DNA of 64,000 nt from the NCBI RefSeq assembly GCF_038087665.1, contig NZ_CP149925.1:833455-897454 (forward strand), read 5' to 3'. Made by a program: the position numbers and the translations under genes. How positions within the stretch are numbered: position 1 is the first letter of the stretch; each line of letters begins with the position of its first letter. Positions 37,615 to 46,128 of the stretch are shown in pieces. The notes beneath the pieces were generated by a model that saw only the letters and a program-made list of their open reading frames with translations, had not been told where the DNA came from and searched no databases. Source of the stretch: Gallaecimonas sp. GXIMD4217 (lineage in GTDB: Bacteria; Pseudomonadota; Gammaproteobacteria; Enterobacterales; Gallaecimonadaceae).

Positions 37615-38226
37615 TTACTCAGCCGCTTCTTCACCTTCGCCTTCGGCGGCTTCGACAGCTACCTTGGAAGCGTTGATGGTCACAACGGCTTGGTCGTGGT
37701 CTTCACCCTTGGTCAGTTCGACCAGGGAAACACCGGCCGGCACCTTCAGGTCGGACAGGTGCAGGGTCTGACCTACTTCCAGGTCTGCAACGTTAACCTC
37801 GATGAACTCGGGCAGGTCCTTGGGCAGACAGGTGATTTCCACTTCGGTGGCCTGGTGAGCAACAACGTTGCCCTGCTTGGCGATCACTTCTTCGTTGATG
37901 AAGTGAACCGGAACCTTGGTGTGCAGCTTCTGGGAAGCGTCAACACGCAGGAAGTCGATGTGGGTCACCTTCGGCTTGAAGGGGTGACGCTGCATGTCCT
38001 TGACCAGAGCTTCGACCTTCTCGCCGCCGATGTTCAGGGTCAGGATGTGGGTGTAGAAACCTTCGTCTTCCTGAGCAACGATGATCTTCTTGTGATCCAG
38101 GGTCAGGGAAACGGGGTCTTTACCGGCACCGTACAGGATGGCCGGGATCTTGTCCTCGCGACGCAGGCGGCGGCTCGCACCTTTCCCCAGGTCGGTACGG
38201 ATTTCAGCATCAAAAGTGTAAGACAT
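37615..38226 (-). CDS. rplY: 50S ribosomal protein L25 (long CTC/TL5 form)
   Basis: L25 binds 5S rRNA. This 203-residue form has the N-terminal L25 domain (about 1-90) and the C-terminal TL5/CTC beta domain (about 95-190), unlike the short 94-aa E. coli L25, and ends in an acidic tail ([10 protein letters not shown]). The long form is common in many proteobacteria. It heads the rplY-pth-ychF operon. In related genomes prs usually lies just upstream; here the aerobactin block intervenes. Confidence 0.96.
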   Translation of the reverse strand: MSYTFDAEIRTDLGKGASRRLRREDKIPAILYGAGKDPVSLTLDHKKIIVAQEDEGFYTHILTLNIGGEKVEALVKDMQRHPFKPKVTHIDFLRVDASQKLHTKVPVHFINEEVIAKQGNVVAHQATEVEITCLPKDLPEFIEVNVADLEVGQTLHLSDLKVPAGVSLVELTKGEDHDQAVVTINASKVAVEAAEGEGEEAAE

Positions 38227-38363
38227 GGTATTACTCCAAGTAGATTTGTCTGAGCCGGCTGCCCGCGACCAAGCAACCGACTACCGGCAAGCCGGGCACC
38301 AAGCCCGACAAGCGGCGCGATAGTCTAGCAAATCACCAGCGGCGGCGACAACCGCTTAAGCGG

Positions 38364-38723
38364 CTAGTTGCTGTGCAGGGCCAGGCGGTTGCCTTCGCTG
38401 TCGCGGATGATGGCGCGCCAGCCGAAGGGGCCCAGGGCATGCCGCTCTTCCAGCACCTTGCCGCCCAGCCGCTCCACCTGGGCGACGGCCTCGTCCAGGC
38501 GGCCGTCCACATTGAGGTAGGGCAGGGGGCCGGAGACGTTGGCGGCATGGCCGTTGTGCACCAGGCAGAAGGCCACCTCGTCGTCGCCGTGGCGCACCAC
38601 ACCGAGGGCGCCGCCGTCGAAGCTTTCCTTGGCCACCGGCCTGTCCAGCACCTGCTGGTAGAAGGCGATGGCCCTGTCCAGATCCTGCACCGGGATATCC
38701 ATCCATACGAGGGCGTGACTCAT
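38364..38723 (-). CDS. VOC-family (glyoxalase/bleomycin-resistance fold) protein
   Basis: This 119-residue protein has the VOC fold: an N-terminal WMDIPVQDLDRAIAFYQQVL module, a metal-ligand-type region DEVAFCLVHNGHAANVSGPL, and a C-terminal GPFGWRAIIRDSEGNRLALHS module. The two halves are the paired beta-alpha-beta3 units of the superfamily. Substrate unknown; such proteins include lyases, dioxygenases and binding proteins. It is monocistronic, divergent from the PH-domain gene, at the rplY-proximal edge of the accessory block. Confidence 0.85.
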   Translation of the reverse strand: MSHALVWMDIPVQDLDRAIAFYQQVLDRPVAKESFDGGALGVVRHGDDEVAFCLVHNGHAANVSGPLPYLNVDGRLDEAVAQVERLGGKVLEERHALGPFGWRAIIRDSEGNRLALHSN

Positions 38724-38782
38724 GGTCTGACTCCTGTGTTAGTCTCGAGGCGTTACCACTATATAGATAAGGATGGCGACAG

Positions 38783-39157
38783 ATGGGACTTTTCAGCGGC
38801 CTGATGGGCCACGGCAGCGAGGTGGACGGCGACAGGCTTGACGAGCTGTTCGGCCCGGTGCTGGTGGAGGGTGAGCAGGTGGACAAGGCCTTCCAGCTCA
38901 TTCGCGACCTGTTCGTGTTCACCAACAAGCGCCTGGTGCTGGTGGACAAGCAGGGCCTGACCGGCAAGAAGATGGAGATGCTGTCCATCCCCTACGGCAA
39001 GATCACCAAGTACAGCTTCGAGACTGCCGGCCACTTCGACATGGACGCGGAGATCCGCCTCTGGGTCGGCTCCGAGCCCGAGCCCATCAAGAAGGAGATC
39101 GCCCGCGGCACCGATATCCGCGAACTGTACCAGGTGCTGTCCAGCCACCTGCTGTGA
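38783..39157 (+). CDS. Bacterial PH-domain (bPH_1) protein
   Basis: This 124-residue cytoplasmic protein matches the bacterial pleckstrin-homology family PF08000 (YvbH-like): GLFSGLMGHGSEVDGDRL at the N-terminus, then AFQLIRDLFVFTNKRLVLVD and IPYGKITKYSFETAGHFDMD. The family has no established biochemical role. The ATG at 38783 has AAGGA about 10 bases upstream. It ends at a bidirectional terminator shared with iucD. Confidence 0.85.
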   Translation: MGLFSGLMGHGSEVDGDRLDELFGPVLVEGEQVDKAFQLIRDLFVFTNKRLVLVDKQGLTGKKMEMLSIPYGKITKYSFETAGHFDMDAEIRLWVGSEPEPIKKEIARGTDIRELYQVLSSHLL

Positions 39158-39175
39158 ACGAAGCCACCCGCCAGT

Positions 39176-39202
39176 AAAAAGCCGCCTTAGGGCGGCTTTT
39201 CT
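39176..39202. terminator. Bidirectional terminator between PH-domain gene and iucD
   Basis: An AAAAAGCCGCC / GGCGGCTTTT stem with a TTAG loop between two convergent genes. Confidence 0.88.
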
Positions 39203-39205
39203 TAT

Positions 39206-40504
39206 TCAGACGGCCATGGCCAAGGCGGTCTGCGGCTCCCGCCAGTGGATCAGGCTCAGGGCCTGGTCGGTGTCGAACAGGGTGCGGCCGGCCAGGGCAT
39301 TGATGATGGTGGCAGAGCGCCAGCACATCAGGCTCATCTGGGGTTCGGCGATGCCGAGGCTGTAGCGGCCGGCATTGACGGCAAAGATGCGGTTGCTGTC
39401 CGGGCCCTGCCAGCGTACCCGGAAATCCCGCTCCAGTTGCAGCTGGCCCTGGTCGTCCAGGGCCAGCCTGTCCCTGATGGGCGCCAGGTAGGCCGGCAGC
39501 TGCTGGCCGAAGCCGGTGGCCAGGATCACCAGATCGGCCTGGCGCTGGCCGTGCCGGCCGTCCAGCTTGTTGCGGTAACCGACTTGGAAGCCACCGTCCC
39601 GGCTCAAGGTCGTCAGGGTGCGGCCCGGCATCAGCTCCACCCTGGGCAGATCGCCGCGCACATGGCCCTCGTAGAGCCGTTGGTAGAGGGCCTTGAGGGT
39701 GTCCGGGGAGATGCCGTCCGAGGCCAGCTTCTGTTCGTCGACGATGCGGCGCTTGGTGGCGCCGGGCAGATCGAAGAAGGCGTCCAGGTACTGGGGGGTG
39801 AAGTACTCGTTGGTGAAGGGCGCCTCGTCCAGGGGCTCGAAGTTGGCGCGGCGGGACAGCCAGCAGACGCTGGCGGGCCGGCCCCAGTGGCTGTCGAGCA
39901 GGGCCTGCACCACTTCGGCGCCGGACTGGCCGCCGCCCACCACCAGCACCTTGCGGCCTTCGGCGCTGAAGTCGCGCCTGGCGATATTGATGGCGTGGAA
40001 ACAGTCGTCGCCCAGGTGCGCCCTGGCGCAGTCCGGCACCTGGGGCGGTTTGCCGCTACCCAGGCAGAGGTTGTTGGCCAGCACGGGCGCGCGGCCGTCC
40101 TTGAAGTGCAGCTCGAAGCTAGCACCACTGAAGTCCACCGCCGCCACGGCGCTGTCGAAGTGCAGGCTGTCCAGCCGGCTTGCCGCCCAGGCCAGGTATT
40201 GGCCGTACTCGAAGCGGCTGATGGCCGGCAGCTCGGCGGACAGGAACTGGTAGAAGCGCTTCTGGCTGACCAGGTAGTTGAGGAAGCTGTAGGGGCTGGT
40301 GGGCGCTACACCGGTGACCAGATCCTTGAGGTAGGAGGTCTGCAGCCGCACCCCGGGCAGCAGCATGCCCGGGTGCCAGTCGAAACCGGCCTTGGCGTCG
40401 AAGAAACGGGCCTCGAGGCCGGTGTGCTTGCTGGCCAGCAGGGCGGCGATGCTGAGGTTGAAGGGGCCAACGCCGATCCCGGCGAGATCCAGTGAAGCCG
40501 TCAT
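39206..40504 (-). CDS. iucD: L-lysine N6-monooxygenase (aerobactin synthesis, IucD-type)
   Basis: IucD hydroxylates the lysine side-chain amine, the first step of aerobactin synthesis, using FAD and NADPH. The 432-residue protein has an N-terminal FAD motif (GIGVGPFNLSIAALLA), a central NADPH motif (VVGGGQSGAEVVQALL, about residue 185) and the ATGFGQQLPAYL motif typical of SidA/IucD/PvdA enzymes. It is the last gene of the operon and overlaps iucC by four bases. Lysine rather than ornithine specificity is inferred from the iucABCD order. Confidence 0.92.
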   Translation of the reverse strand: MTASLDLAGIGVGPFNLSIAALLASKHTGLEARFFDAKAGFDWHPGMLLPGVRLQTSYLKDLVTGVAPTSPYSFLNYLVSQKRFYQFLSAELPAISRFEYGQYLAWAASRLDSLHFDSAVAAVDFSGASFELHFKDGRAPVLANNLCLGSGKPPQVPDCARAHLGDDCFHAINIARRDFSAEGRKVLVVGGGQSGAEVVQALLDSHWGRPASVCWLSRRANFEPLDEAPFTNEYFTPQYLDAFFDLPGATKRRIVDEQKLASDGISPDTLKALYQRLYEGHVRGDLPRVELMPGRTLTTLSRDGGFQVGYRNKLDGRHGQRQADLVILATGFGQQLPAYLAPIRDRLALDDQGQLQLERDFRVRWQGPDSNRIFAVNAGRYSLGIAEPQMSLMCWRSATIINALAGRTLFDTDQALSLIHWREPQTALAMAV

Positions 40505-42261
40505 TGCATGTCTCCATTGACTAACGGGTTGGGTAGGGGCGTGCCGAGTGCCGGCAGGGGACGCTCGGCGCTGTCGTCATAGCCGATGCGGTAGCGGACC
40601 TTGTTCAGGCAGATGCGCGCCAGGGTCGGCGTAAAGAGGTCGAAGGCTTTGAAGCGTTCGGCCAGCGCCGGCTGCCGGGCCTGGTAGCGGCGCAGCACCC
40701 TGGCCAGCAGGGCGTAGAAGTCGGCTTCGGTGAAGCCCAGCTCCCGCTCCAGCAGCGGCGAGATGAAGCGCAGGGTGGTGACCATGTGGCCGGTGATGAG
40801 GTCATGCACCAGGTAGGCCGCCGGCAGCTGGGTCAGCTGGGGCAGGACGCTGTCCGGCAGGCCGGCCAGGCTGGCGGCGCAGGGCGAAACGGCGGCGTCG
40901 TCCGGGCCCAGGGCGCCGGACCAGAGCCGCAGATCGCCGTGGAAGTCCTTGATGGCGGCCCGCACCGGCACGTGATCCTTGAGGATCACCGCCAGGTTTT
41001 GGCCATGGGCCACCAGGCCGACGCCGTAGCGGCACATCAGGTGGTACAGGGGCACCGTCGCCACCTCGAACAGGCGCTCCAGCCAGGCCTCGGCGGTCAG
41101 CCCGGAGCGGCGGATATGCTCGGCGATCAGGCTGTTGCCGTCGAGATCCCGCTGCATGAAGGCGGCCAGCAGCCGACTCTGTTCGCCCTCGCCCAGCTCG
41201 GCCTCCAGGCTTTCCCGCCAGACCGTGCCCAGCATCTCGTTGTAGCGGTACGGGGTGCCGGGAAGGCGGGCCTGATCCGGCTGGGGACAATGCAGGCCGG
41301 CCAGCTCCCGCTGCACGATCAGCCCGTGCAGCTCGGGATCCATGCCCGCCAGGGACGCCAGCCAGTCGGAGAGTGCGGCGCCGCAGCCGATGTGCTTGCC
41401 GGGGATGCCCCGGTAGCAGCTGGTGTTGAGTATGGTCAGGGCCAGCTTGAGATCGCAGGCCCCCGGATCCCGATCATGGCTCAGGGTGCGGATGGACAGC
41501 TGGGGCCGGTAGCGGGCGCCGTGCTCGCCCAGATCCAGCAGGCGGCCGTCGGCCAGCCAGTCGCCATAGGCGAAGATCAGGCAGTGCTGCCATTGCCAGG
41601 GGTGCACGGGCAGTAGCAGGTAATGGCCCTTGCCCTGGCCGGCCAGGGTGCCGAGCAATGTGTCCAGGGCCTGGCGGCCCAGGCTCTGGGCCCAGAGCGC
41701 CGGCCAATCCAGGTCCGGGCTCTTGCCCTGGTTGCACAGCTCCGGGGCCACCGCCAGCCAGCGCAGCCGGAAGGGGCGGCCGGCCTCGGGCGCGTAGCGC
41801 TCAAGCTCGTCCAGGCCCCAGCCCAGGCGGCCACGGTTGGCGATGAACTTGGGGTGGCCGTCCAGCAGCCCCTGCAGCCGGGGGCCGCTCAGGCCGGCCA
41901 GCTCCCGGGCCGGGTAGCCGGCCAGTCGCCGCCGCTGCAACAGGGCGCCCTGGAGGCTGCGCTGCACCTCGTCGATGAGGTTGCCAAGCACGATGTCGCT
42001 GAGGCCCAGGGCTTCCCTGGCGTCGCAGAGGAACTCGGGCACCGACCAGCCTGGTTCGCCGTTTCGCACCAGGCTGTCTTCCTCTATCCACAGCCATTGC
42101 CAGGCGCCGGCCCTGGCCCGGAAGTCGTAGCGTGCCTCGCCCAGTTCGAGGCGGTAGCGGCCGTCGCCCAGGTGCCTGGGCGCCAGGCTCTGTTCGAAGG
42201 CGGCCTCGGCGATGGCCCTGGCCAGCATCTGCCGGCTGGCCTCTATATATTCCGGCTTCAC
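40501..42261 (-). CDS. iucC: NIS synthetase IucC (aerobactin synthase)
   Basis: IucC is an ATP-dependent NRPS-independent siderophore synthetase that joins the second N6-acetyl-N6-hydroxylysine to the citryl intermediate. The 586-residue protein (E. coli 580) has LLDGHPKFIANRGRLGWG, LLPVHPWQWQH, SIRTLSHDRDPGACDLKLAL, NTSCYRGIPGKHIG and HGQNLAVILKDHVPVRAAIK, which place it in the IucC branch. The start is GTG at 42261, overlapping the iucB stop by four bases. The nucleotide-binding motifs look intact. Confidence 0.93.
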   Translation of the reverse strand: MKPEYIEASRQMLARAIAEAAFEQSLAPRHLGDGRYRLELGEARYDFRARAGAWQWLWIEEDSLVRNGEPGWSVPEFLCDAREALGLSDIVLGNLIDEVQRSLQGALLQRRRLAGYPARELAGLSGPRLQGLLDGHPKFIANRGRLGWGLDELERYAPEAGRPFRLRWLAVAPELCNQGKSPDLDWPALWAQSLGRQALDTLLGTLAGQGKGHYLLLPVHPWQWQHCLIFAYGDWLADGRLLDLGEHGARYRPQLSIRTLSHDRDPGACDLKLALTILNTSCYRGIPGKHIGCGAALSDWLASLAGMDPELHGLIVQRELAGLHCPQPDQARLPGTPYRYNEMLGTVWRESLEAELGEGEQSRLLAAFMQRDLDGNSLIAEHIRRSGLTAEAWLERLFEVATVPLYHLMCRYGVGLVAHGQNLAVILKDHVPVRAAIKDFHGDLRLWSGALGPDDAAVSPCAASLAGLPDSVLPQLTQLPAAYLVHDLITGHMVTTLRFISPLLERELGFTEADFYALLARVLRRYQARQPALAERFKAFDLFTPTLARICLNKVRYRIGYDDSAERPLPALGTPLPNPLVNGDMQ

Positions 42262-43181
42262 AGCAGCGTCTCCTTGAAGAAATCGTCACGGCTGCAGCGC
42301 AGCAGCGCCGCCCGCTTGTGGGGGAAATCGAACTCGCCGAGATCTTCCCAGGCGGTCATGGTCACGTACTTGCGCATGGCGACGTTGTCCGCCCTGGGCT
42401 CGCCAAACAGCTGCTGGCTGCGGGGCTCGCGCAGGAACAGGTAGTGACTGAGGCCGTTCAGCCAGGCCAGGGTGCGGCGGCGCCCCAGCAGCCCGGCCTC
42501 GCCCACCAGGCAGTGCAGGCCCTGATCGAAGGGGCCGTGCTGGCAATGGGGGGCCAGCCTGTCCTCGGCCACGTAATAACACTCGAAGTAGCCGAAGGGC
42601 CGGTCGTCGAAGCAGCCGATCAGCGGCGTGCAGTGGCGGTCGGCCAGGCGCTCGGCCAGATATTGGTCCAGGGCCTGCCGGCTCCAGGGGTATTCCCAGA
42701 ACCGGGCGACCCTGGGATCGTTCTGCCAGCGGTGGAAACGCGCGCCGTCCTCCTTGATGTCCACCAGGCGGAAGCCGAGGGTCTCGCCCAGCTCCGGGAT
42801 GAAGCGGCGGTAATGGACGCCGCCGGGATCGCCGGGGCGCCGGGGATGGCCGGCTTCGGTGGGCTCCTGGGGCATGATGGCCAGCAGCTCGGGAGCCAGC
42901 CAGGGCTCGCGCAGCTGGTAGAAGGCGGCCCTGGTGAGCCGATGGTGGCTGCCCTGGCGCTGCAGCAGGTGTAGCGGCACCAGGGCGCCGGCCAGGGCGG
43001 TGTCCAGGGCGATGGCCTCGGCACCGCTGGCGGCAAAGAGCCTGTCCAGGACGGCCAGCGGCGGCGCCTGCTCGGGCAGGGGCCAATCCAGCAGCACCAG
43101 GCAGCGCTCCTGCCACTGGTGCCTGACGGGCCAGTGCTGCCCAGCCCAGGGCAGCAGCAATGATTGCGGTGATTCAGTCAT
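42258..43181 (-). CDS. iucB: N6-hydroxylysine O/N-acetyltransferase IucB
   Basis: IucB acetylates N6-hydroxylysine using acetyl-CoA, forming the hydroxamate. The 307-residue protein (E. coli 315) has a variable N-terminal half and a C-terminal GNAT domain of the RhbD/IucB type (about 150-307). Its signatures are FWEYPWSRQALDQYL, FGYFECYYVAEDRLA and the C-terminal GEPRADNVAMRKYVTMTAWE. It overlaps iucA by 8 bases and iucC by 4, so the whole operon is translationally linked. Confidence 0.93.
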   Translation of the reverse strand: MTESPQSLLLPWAGQHWPVRHQWQERCLVLLDWPLPEQAPPLAVLDRLFAASGAEAIALDTALAGALVPLHLLQRQGSHHRLTRAAFYQLREPWLAPELLAIMPQEPTEAGHPRRPGDPGGVHYRRFIPELGETLGFRLVDIKEDGARFHRWQNDPRVARFWEYPWSRQALDQYLAERLADRHCTPLIGCFDDRPFGYFECYYVAEDRLAPHCQHGPFDQGLHCLVGEAGLLGRRRTLAWLNGLSHYLFLREPRSQQLFGEPRADNVAMRKYVTMTAWEDLGEFDFPHKRAALLRCSRDDFFKETLL

Positions 43182-44847
43182 GACGTTTCAGGGGGTTGTC
43201 CAGGGGGTGATAGAGGGCCAGGGGATCGGCCATGGTGTTCTCGTTGATGCGGCCCAGGGCGCAGTGGAAATTGCCCTTGGCCCAGAGCCTGTCGCTGCCG
43301 AGCAGGTAATCGAAGACCCGGCCGTCGGCCGGCTTGCTTGCGGCCAGGCTCGCCAGGAAGTCGGCCATAAGCTCCAGGTAGTGGCCTTCGCTGCCCAGAT
43401 CGGCGGCGGCCAGGGAGGAAATGACGTTGAAGCTGGCGTTGACCACCAGGTAGTAGCACATCAGTTTGATGCCCATCTCGTCGTCGATGAGGTTGGCGCT
43501 GTGCTCGGCAAAGCCCGGTACATGGGGCCCGTACAGCCTCTTGGCCAGCTGGCTGTAGCCGGTGCCCTGGCAGTCCCGGAAGTGGCAGCGCACCGGGAAG
43601 TCGTTGTCCAGGGCCAGCACGATGTTCTGCTGGTGGGCGCCGAACAGCAGGCCGTATTCGGCCTGGGCCGTCAGCAGCGGACCGACGGTGCAGTGCAGGT
43701 AGTCCCGGAACCAGCGTTCGGCGGCGGCCCGGGGATCGCCGTGGCGGCGCAGGCGCAGGGCCAGCCGGGACAGCTGGGTGCCGGGCTGGTCCTGGAGCAG
43801 GGTGGCCAGCACCTCGGTATGGGCATCGGCGCCGTTCCTGAAGGGGTTGTCCCGCCACAGCACCATGGTCTGGGGCAGCACCTGGCCGGGCTTGGCGCAG
43901 ACGCCCAGGCCCAGGGGTTCGGCCAGGATGTTGAACTGGCGGTGGCCGTCCAGGAAGGCCTGCACCGGCGGGCTGGCCAGCACCCGGCACAGCTCGGCGC
44001 CCCGCACCATCTCCTCGGGCTGGAGGTGACGCAGGGAATTGGTGAGGCGCACGCTCAGGGAAAACTTGAGCATCCAGGGCTTGTGGCCGTGGTGCAGGGC
44101 CCGCACCGAGGAGGTGGCCCGCCAGCCGCGCTCGCCCTGGCCCAGGTGCCTGAGGCGGCCGTCCGCCAGCAGTGGCGCCAGGGCCGGATCATGCTGCCAG
44201 GCGCGATGCTGGAAGGGGTGGCAGGGGAGCAGGGCGTGCTGCTGGTCCACCAGGGACGACCAGGGATGCTCGCCCAGCACCTCGGCGGTCAGGGCGTCGG
44301 CGTCGACGCCAGCCGGGGCGCTGACGAAGAGGTGGCCCCGGTCGACCAGGTACCAGTGCAGGGGGAAATCGTTGCCGAACTCCGGGGCAAAGGCCAGGGC
44401 GTCGTCGTCGCTGAAGCCGTCCCTGGCCTTGGGGCAGGGATGGATGGAATGGCCCACCAGCAGGGCCGATTCCGCCTCGATGAAGGACAGCGGCTCGCCA
44501 AAGAGCCTGTCCAGATCGGCGCCGGCCAGGCTGGTGGCCAGGTTGGCGCCGGATTGCCGCACCCTGGCCACCAGGGCCTGGGTGCCGTCCTCGCCGGCCA
44601 CCGCCAGCAGGGCCGGGTGCCGGGCCAGCCAGTCCAGGGCCTCGTCGAAGCTGGCGGGCCTGCCGTCCAGGGTCAGCTGGTCAGCGAACTGGTGGCGGCC
44701 GCAGCTGGAAAAATGCCGCACCGGCAGCCGCAGCCGCTGACCGTTCGCTTCGATGACAAAGGCGCCGCCGGCCCGTTCGCCGATCGGGAATTCTCGCAGC
44801 AAGGCATTGAAAAAACAGTTTAAAGAGGCGTGTTGATGAAGCGCCAT
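43174..44847 (-). CDS. iucA: NIS synthetase IucA (citryl ligase)
   Basis: IucA condenses citrate with the first N6-acetyl-N6-hydroxylysine. The 557-residue protein (E. coli 574) has SALLVGHSIHPCPKARDGFS, LLPCHPFQHRAW, a TSSVRALHHGHKPWMLKFSL region leading into SVRLTNSLRHLQPEE, and LLFGAHQQNIVLALDNDFPV; these are IucA-branch motifs. The start is ATG at 44847 with AGGGAG about 10 bases upstream. It is the first gene of the operon under the Fur-box promoter. Two NIS enzymes argue for aerobactin rather than bisucaberin or putrebactin, which use one. Confidence 0.93.
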   Translation of the reverse strand: MALHQHASLNCFFNALLREFPIGERAGGAFVIEANGQRLRLPVRHFSSCGRHQFADQLTLDGRPASFDEALDWLARHPALLAVAGEDGTQALVARVRQSGANLATSLAGADLDRLFGEPLSFIEAESALLVGHSIHPCPKARDGFSDDDALAFAPEFGNDFPLHWYLVDRGHLFVSAPAGVDADALTAEVLGEHPWSSLVDQQHALLPCHPFQHRAWQHDPALAPLLADGRLRHLGQGERGWRATSSVRALHHGHKPWMLKFSLSVRLTNSLRHLQPEEMVRGAELCRVLASPPVQAFLDGHRQFNILAEPLGLGVCAKPGQVLPQTMVLWRDNPFRNGADAHTEVLATLLQDQPGTQLSRLALRLRRHGDPRAAAERWFRDYLHCTVGPLLTAQAEYGLLFGAHQQNIVLALDNDFPVRCHFRDCQGTGYSQLAKRLYGPHVPGFAEHSANLIDDEMGIKLMCYYLVVNASFNVISSLAAADLGSEGHYLELMADFLASLAASKPADGRVFDYLLGSDRLWAKGNFHCALGRINENTMADPLALYHPLDNPLKRHD

Positions 44848-44889
44848 CCGGGGCTACTCCCTGTGAAATTTTGTGGTACCTTAATGCTC

Positions 44890-44927
44890 CTGAGAATCAT
44901 TATCAAATGCGAATCATTGTTATTCAA
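44890..44927. promoter_or_regulatory. Fur-box / divergent promoter between iucA and the MFS exporter
   Basis: Overlapping Fur-like hexamers (GAGAATCATTATCA and GCGAATCATTGTTATTC) fill the gap. On the minus strand a sigma-70 promoter, TTGAAT (44922-44927), 17 bp, GATAAT (44899-44904), is fully covered by them, so iron-loaded Fur would block RNA polymerase directly. The iucA 5' leader would be about 45 nt. Confidence 0.85.
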
Positions 44928-46084
44928 TGAAAAATGTGCCTAGTCTGCCCGCCCTGGCGGTGTTGGCCACCGGCCTGGCCCAGTCGACGCTGCTGGCCTG
45001 TTTGCCCTGGTTGATCGCCCGCAGCGGCCTGTCCGCCGAACTCTGGTCCTGGCTGCTGGGGGCGGGCCTGTGGCTGATGATGCTGGCGGCGCCCTGGTGG
45101 GGGCGGCTGGTGGACCTGCGTGGTGGCGGCACGGGGCTGCTGCTCAGCTTTGGTGGCGTCACCCTGGCCCTGGCGCTGCTGCTGGCGGCCTTGTGGTTCC
45201 CGGCCGCCAGCCCGGTGCTGGTGGCATTGCTGCTGCTGTCGCGGCTGCTGCACAGCCTGTTCATGGCCGGGGTCTTCCCGGCCGCCCAGTGGCTGAGCCT
45301 GAGGGGACTCGAAAGCCACCAGTGGCGCACCGCCCTGGCCAGGCTCAGTGCCGTCGGCCAGCTGGGCCGGCTGCTGGGACCGGCCCTGGTCGCGGCCCTG
45401 GCCTGGTGGTGGCCGCCGGCGGCCCTGCTGCTGTTGCTGGCGTTGTCGCTGTGGTTGCTGCTGCAGTTGCAAAGGGAGCGGCAGCACAGGCCGGTGGCGC
45501 GACACGAGGGAGACGGCGTGGCGCCCTGGGGCCCGGCCCTGCCCAGCTACCTGCTGGCCGGCCTGATCACCACGGCCCTGGGCCTGGTGCAGTTCAGCCT
45601 GGGACCGCTGCTGCAGGAGCGTCACGGCCTGTCCGCGGCCATGGCCTCGGCGCTGATGGGGCGCTACCTGGCGGCGGCGGCCCTGGCGGCGATGCTGGCG
45701 GGGTTGCTGGTGCTGCCCAGATTGACGGAGCGGCCCGGCTGGCTGCTGGCAACCTGGTGGGGCCTGCTGGGCCTGGGGGGCCTGGCCATGGCCGGAGGCT
45801 GGCTGCTGGCGGGGGTGCTGCTGCTGGCCGCCGGCCTGGCCCTGGCCACGCCCTGGTACGGGGCCAGGCTCAGGGAGCGTTGGCCCGGGGCCCAGGGACT
45901 GGTGGCGGGGCGCCTGTCCAGCCTGCATACCCTGGGCTATGGCCTGGGCATGGTGCTGGGGGGAAGGTTGCTTGCGGCCGGCAGCTGGCCGCTGGCCGGC
46001 CTGGCCTGGCTGGGGCCGCTGCTGGCCGGCCTGCTGCTGTGGCAATGGGCCCTGGAGCGGCGGACCGAGCCGGCGCCGGCATAA
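44927..46084 (+). CDS. MFS transporter, probable aerobactin exporter (ShiF-like)
   Basis: This 385-residue membrane protein has about 12 transmembrane helices and an MFS loop 2-3 motif (WWGRLVDLRGGGTG). Its position, divergent from iucA across a Fur box, is that of shiF/iucM-type aerobactin exporters in enterobacterial islands. The start ATG at 44927 directly abuts the Fur box and I see no Shine-Dalgarno sequence, so the mRNA may have a very short leader or the start may lie downstream. It ends at a strong terminator shared with prs. Export function is inferred from context. Confidence 0.85.
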   Translation: MKNVPSLPALAVLATGLAQSTLLACLPWLIARSGLSAELWSWLLGAGLWLMMLAAPWWGRLVDLRGGGTGLLLSFGGVTLALALLLAALWFPAASPVLVALLLLSRLLHSLFMAGVFPAAQWLSLRGLESHQWRTALARLSAVGQLGRLLGPALVAALAWWWPPAALLLLLALSLWLLLQLQRERQHRPVARHEGDGVAPWGPALPSYLLAGLITTALGLVQFSLGPLLQERHGLSAAMASALMGRYLAAAALAAMLAGLLVLPRLTERPGWLLATWWGLLGLGGLAMAGGWLLAGVLLLAAGLALATPWYGARLRERWPGAQGLVAGRLSSLHTLGYGLGMVLGGRLLAAGSWPLAGLAWLGPLLAGLLLWQWALERRTEPAPA

Positions 46085-46114
46085 AAAAGGCCGCCCCTGG
46101 GGGCGGCCTTTTTT
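46083..46114. terminator. Bidirectional terminator between MFS gene and prs
   Basis: A GGCCGCCCC / GGGGCGGCC-type stem flanked by A6 and T6, lying between convergent genes. Confidence 0.92.
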
Positions 46115-46128
46115 GATACCGGCTCGAC

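Noticed and set aside
39206-44847. Bisucaberin, putrebactin or vibrioferrin pathway
   Set aside because: Those pathways use a single NIS enzyme or other accessory genes; two NIS synthetases with an IucB-type acetylase and an IucD-type hydroxylase in iucABCD order fit aerobactin.
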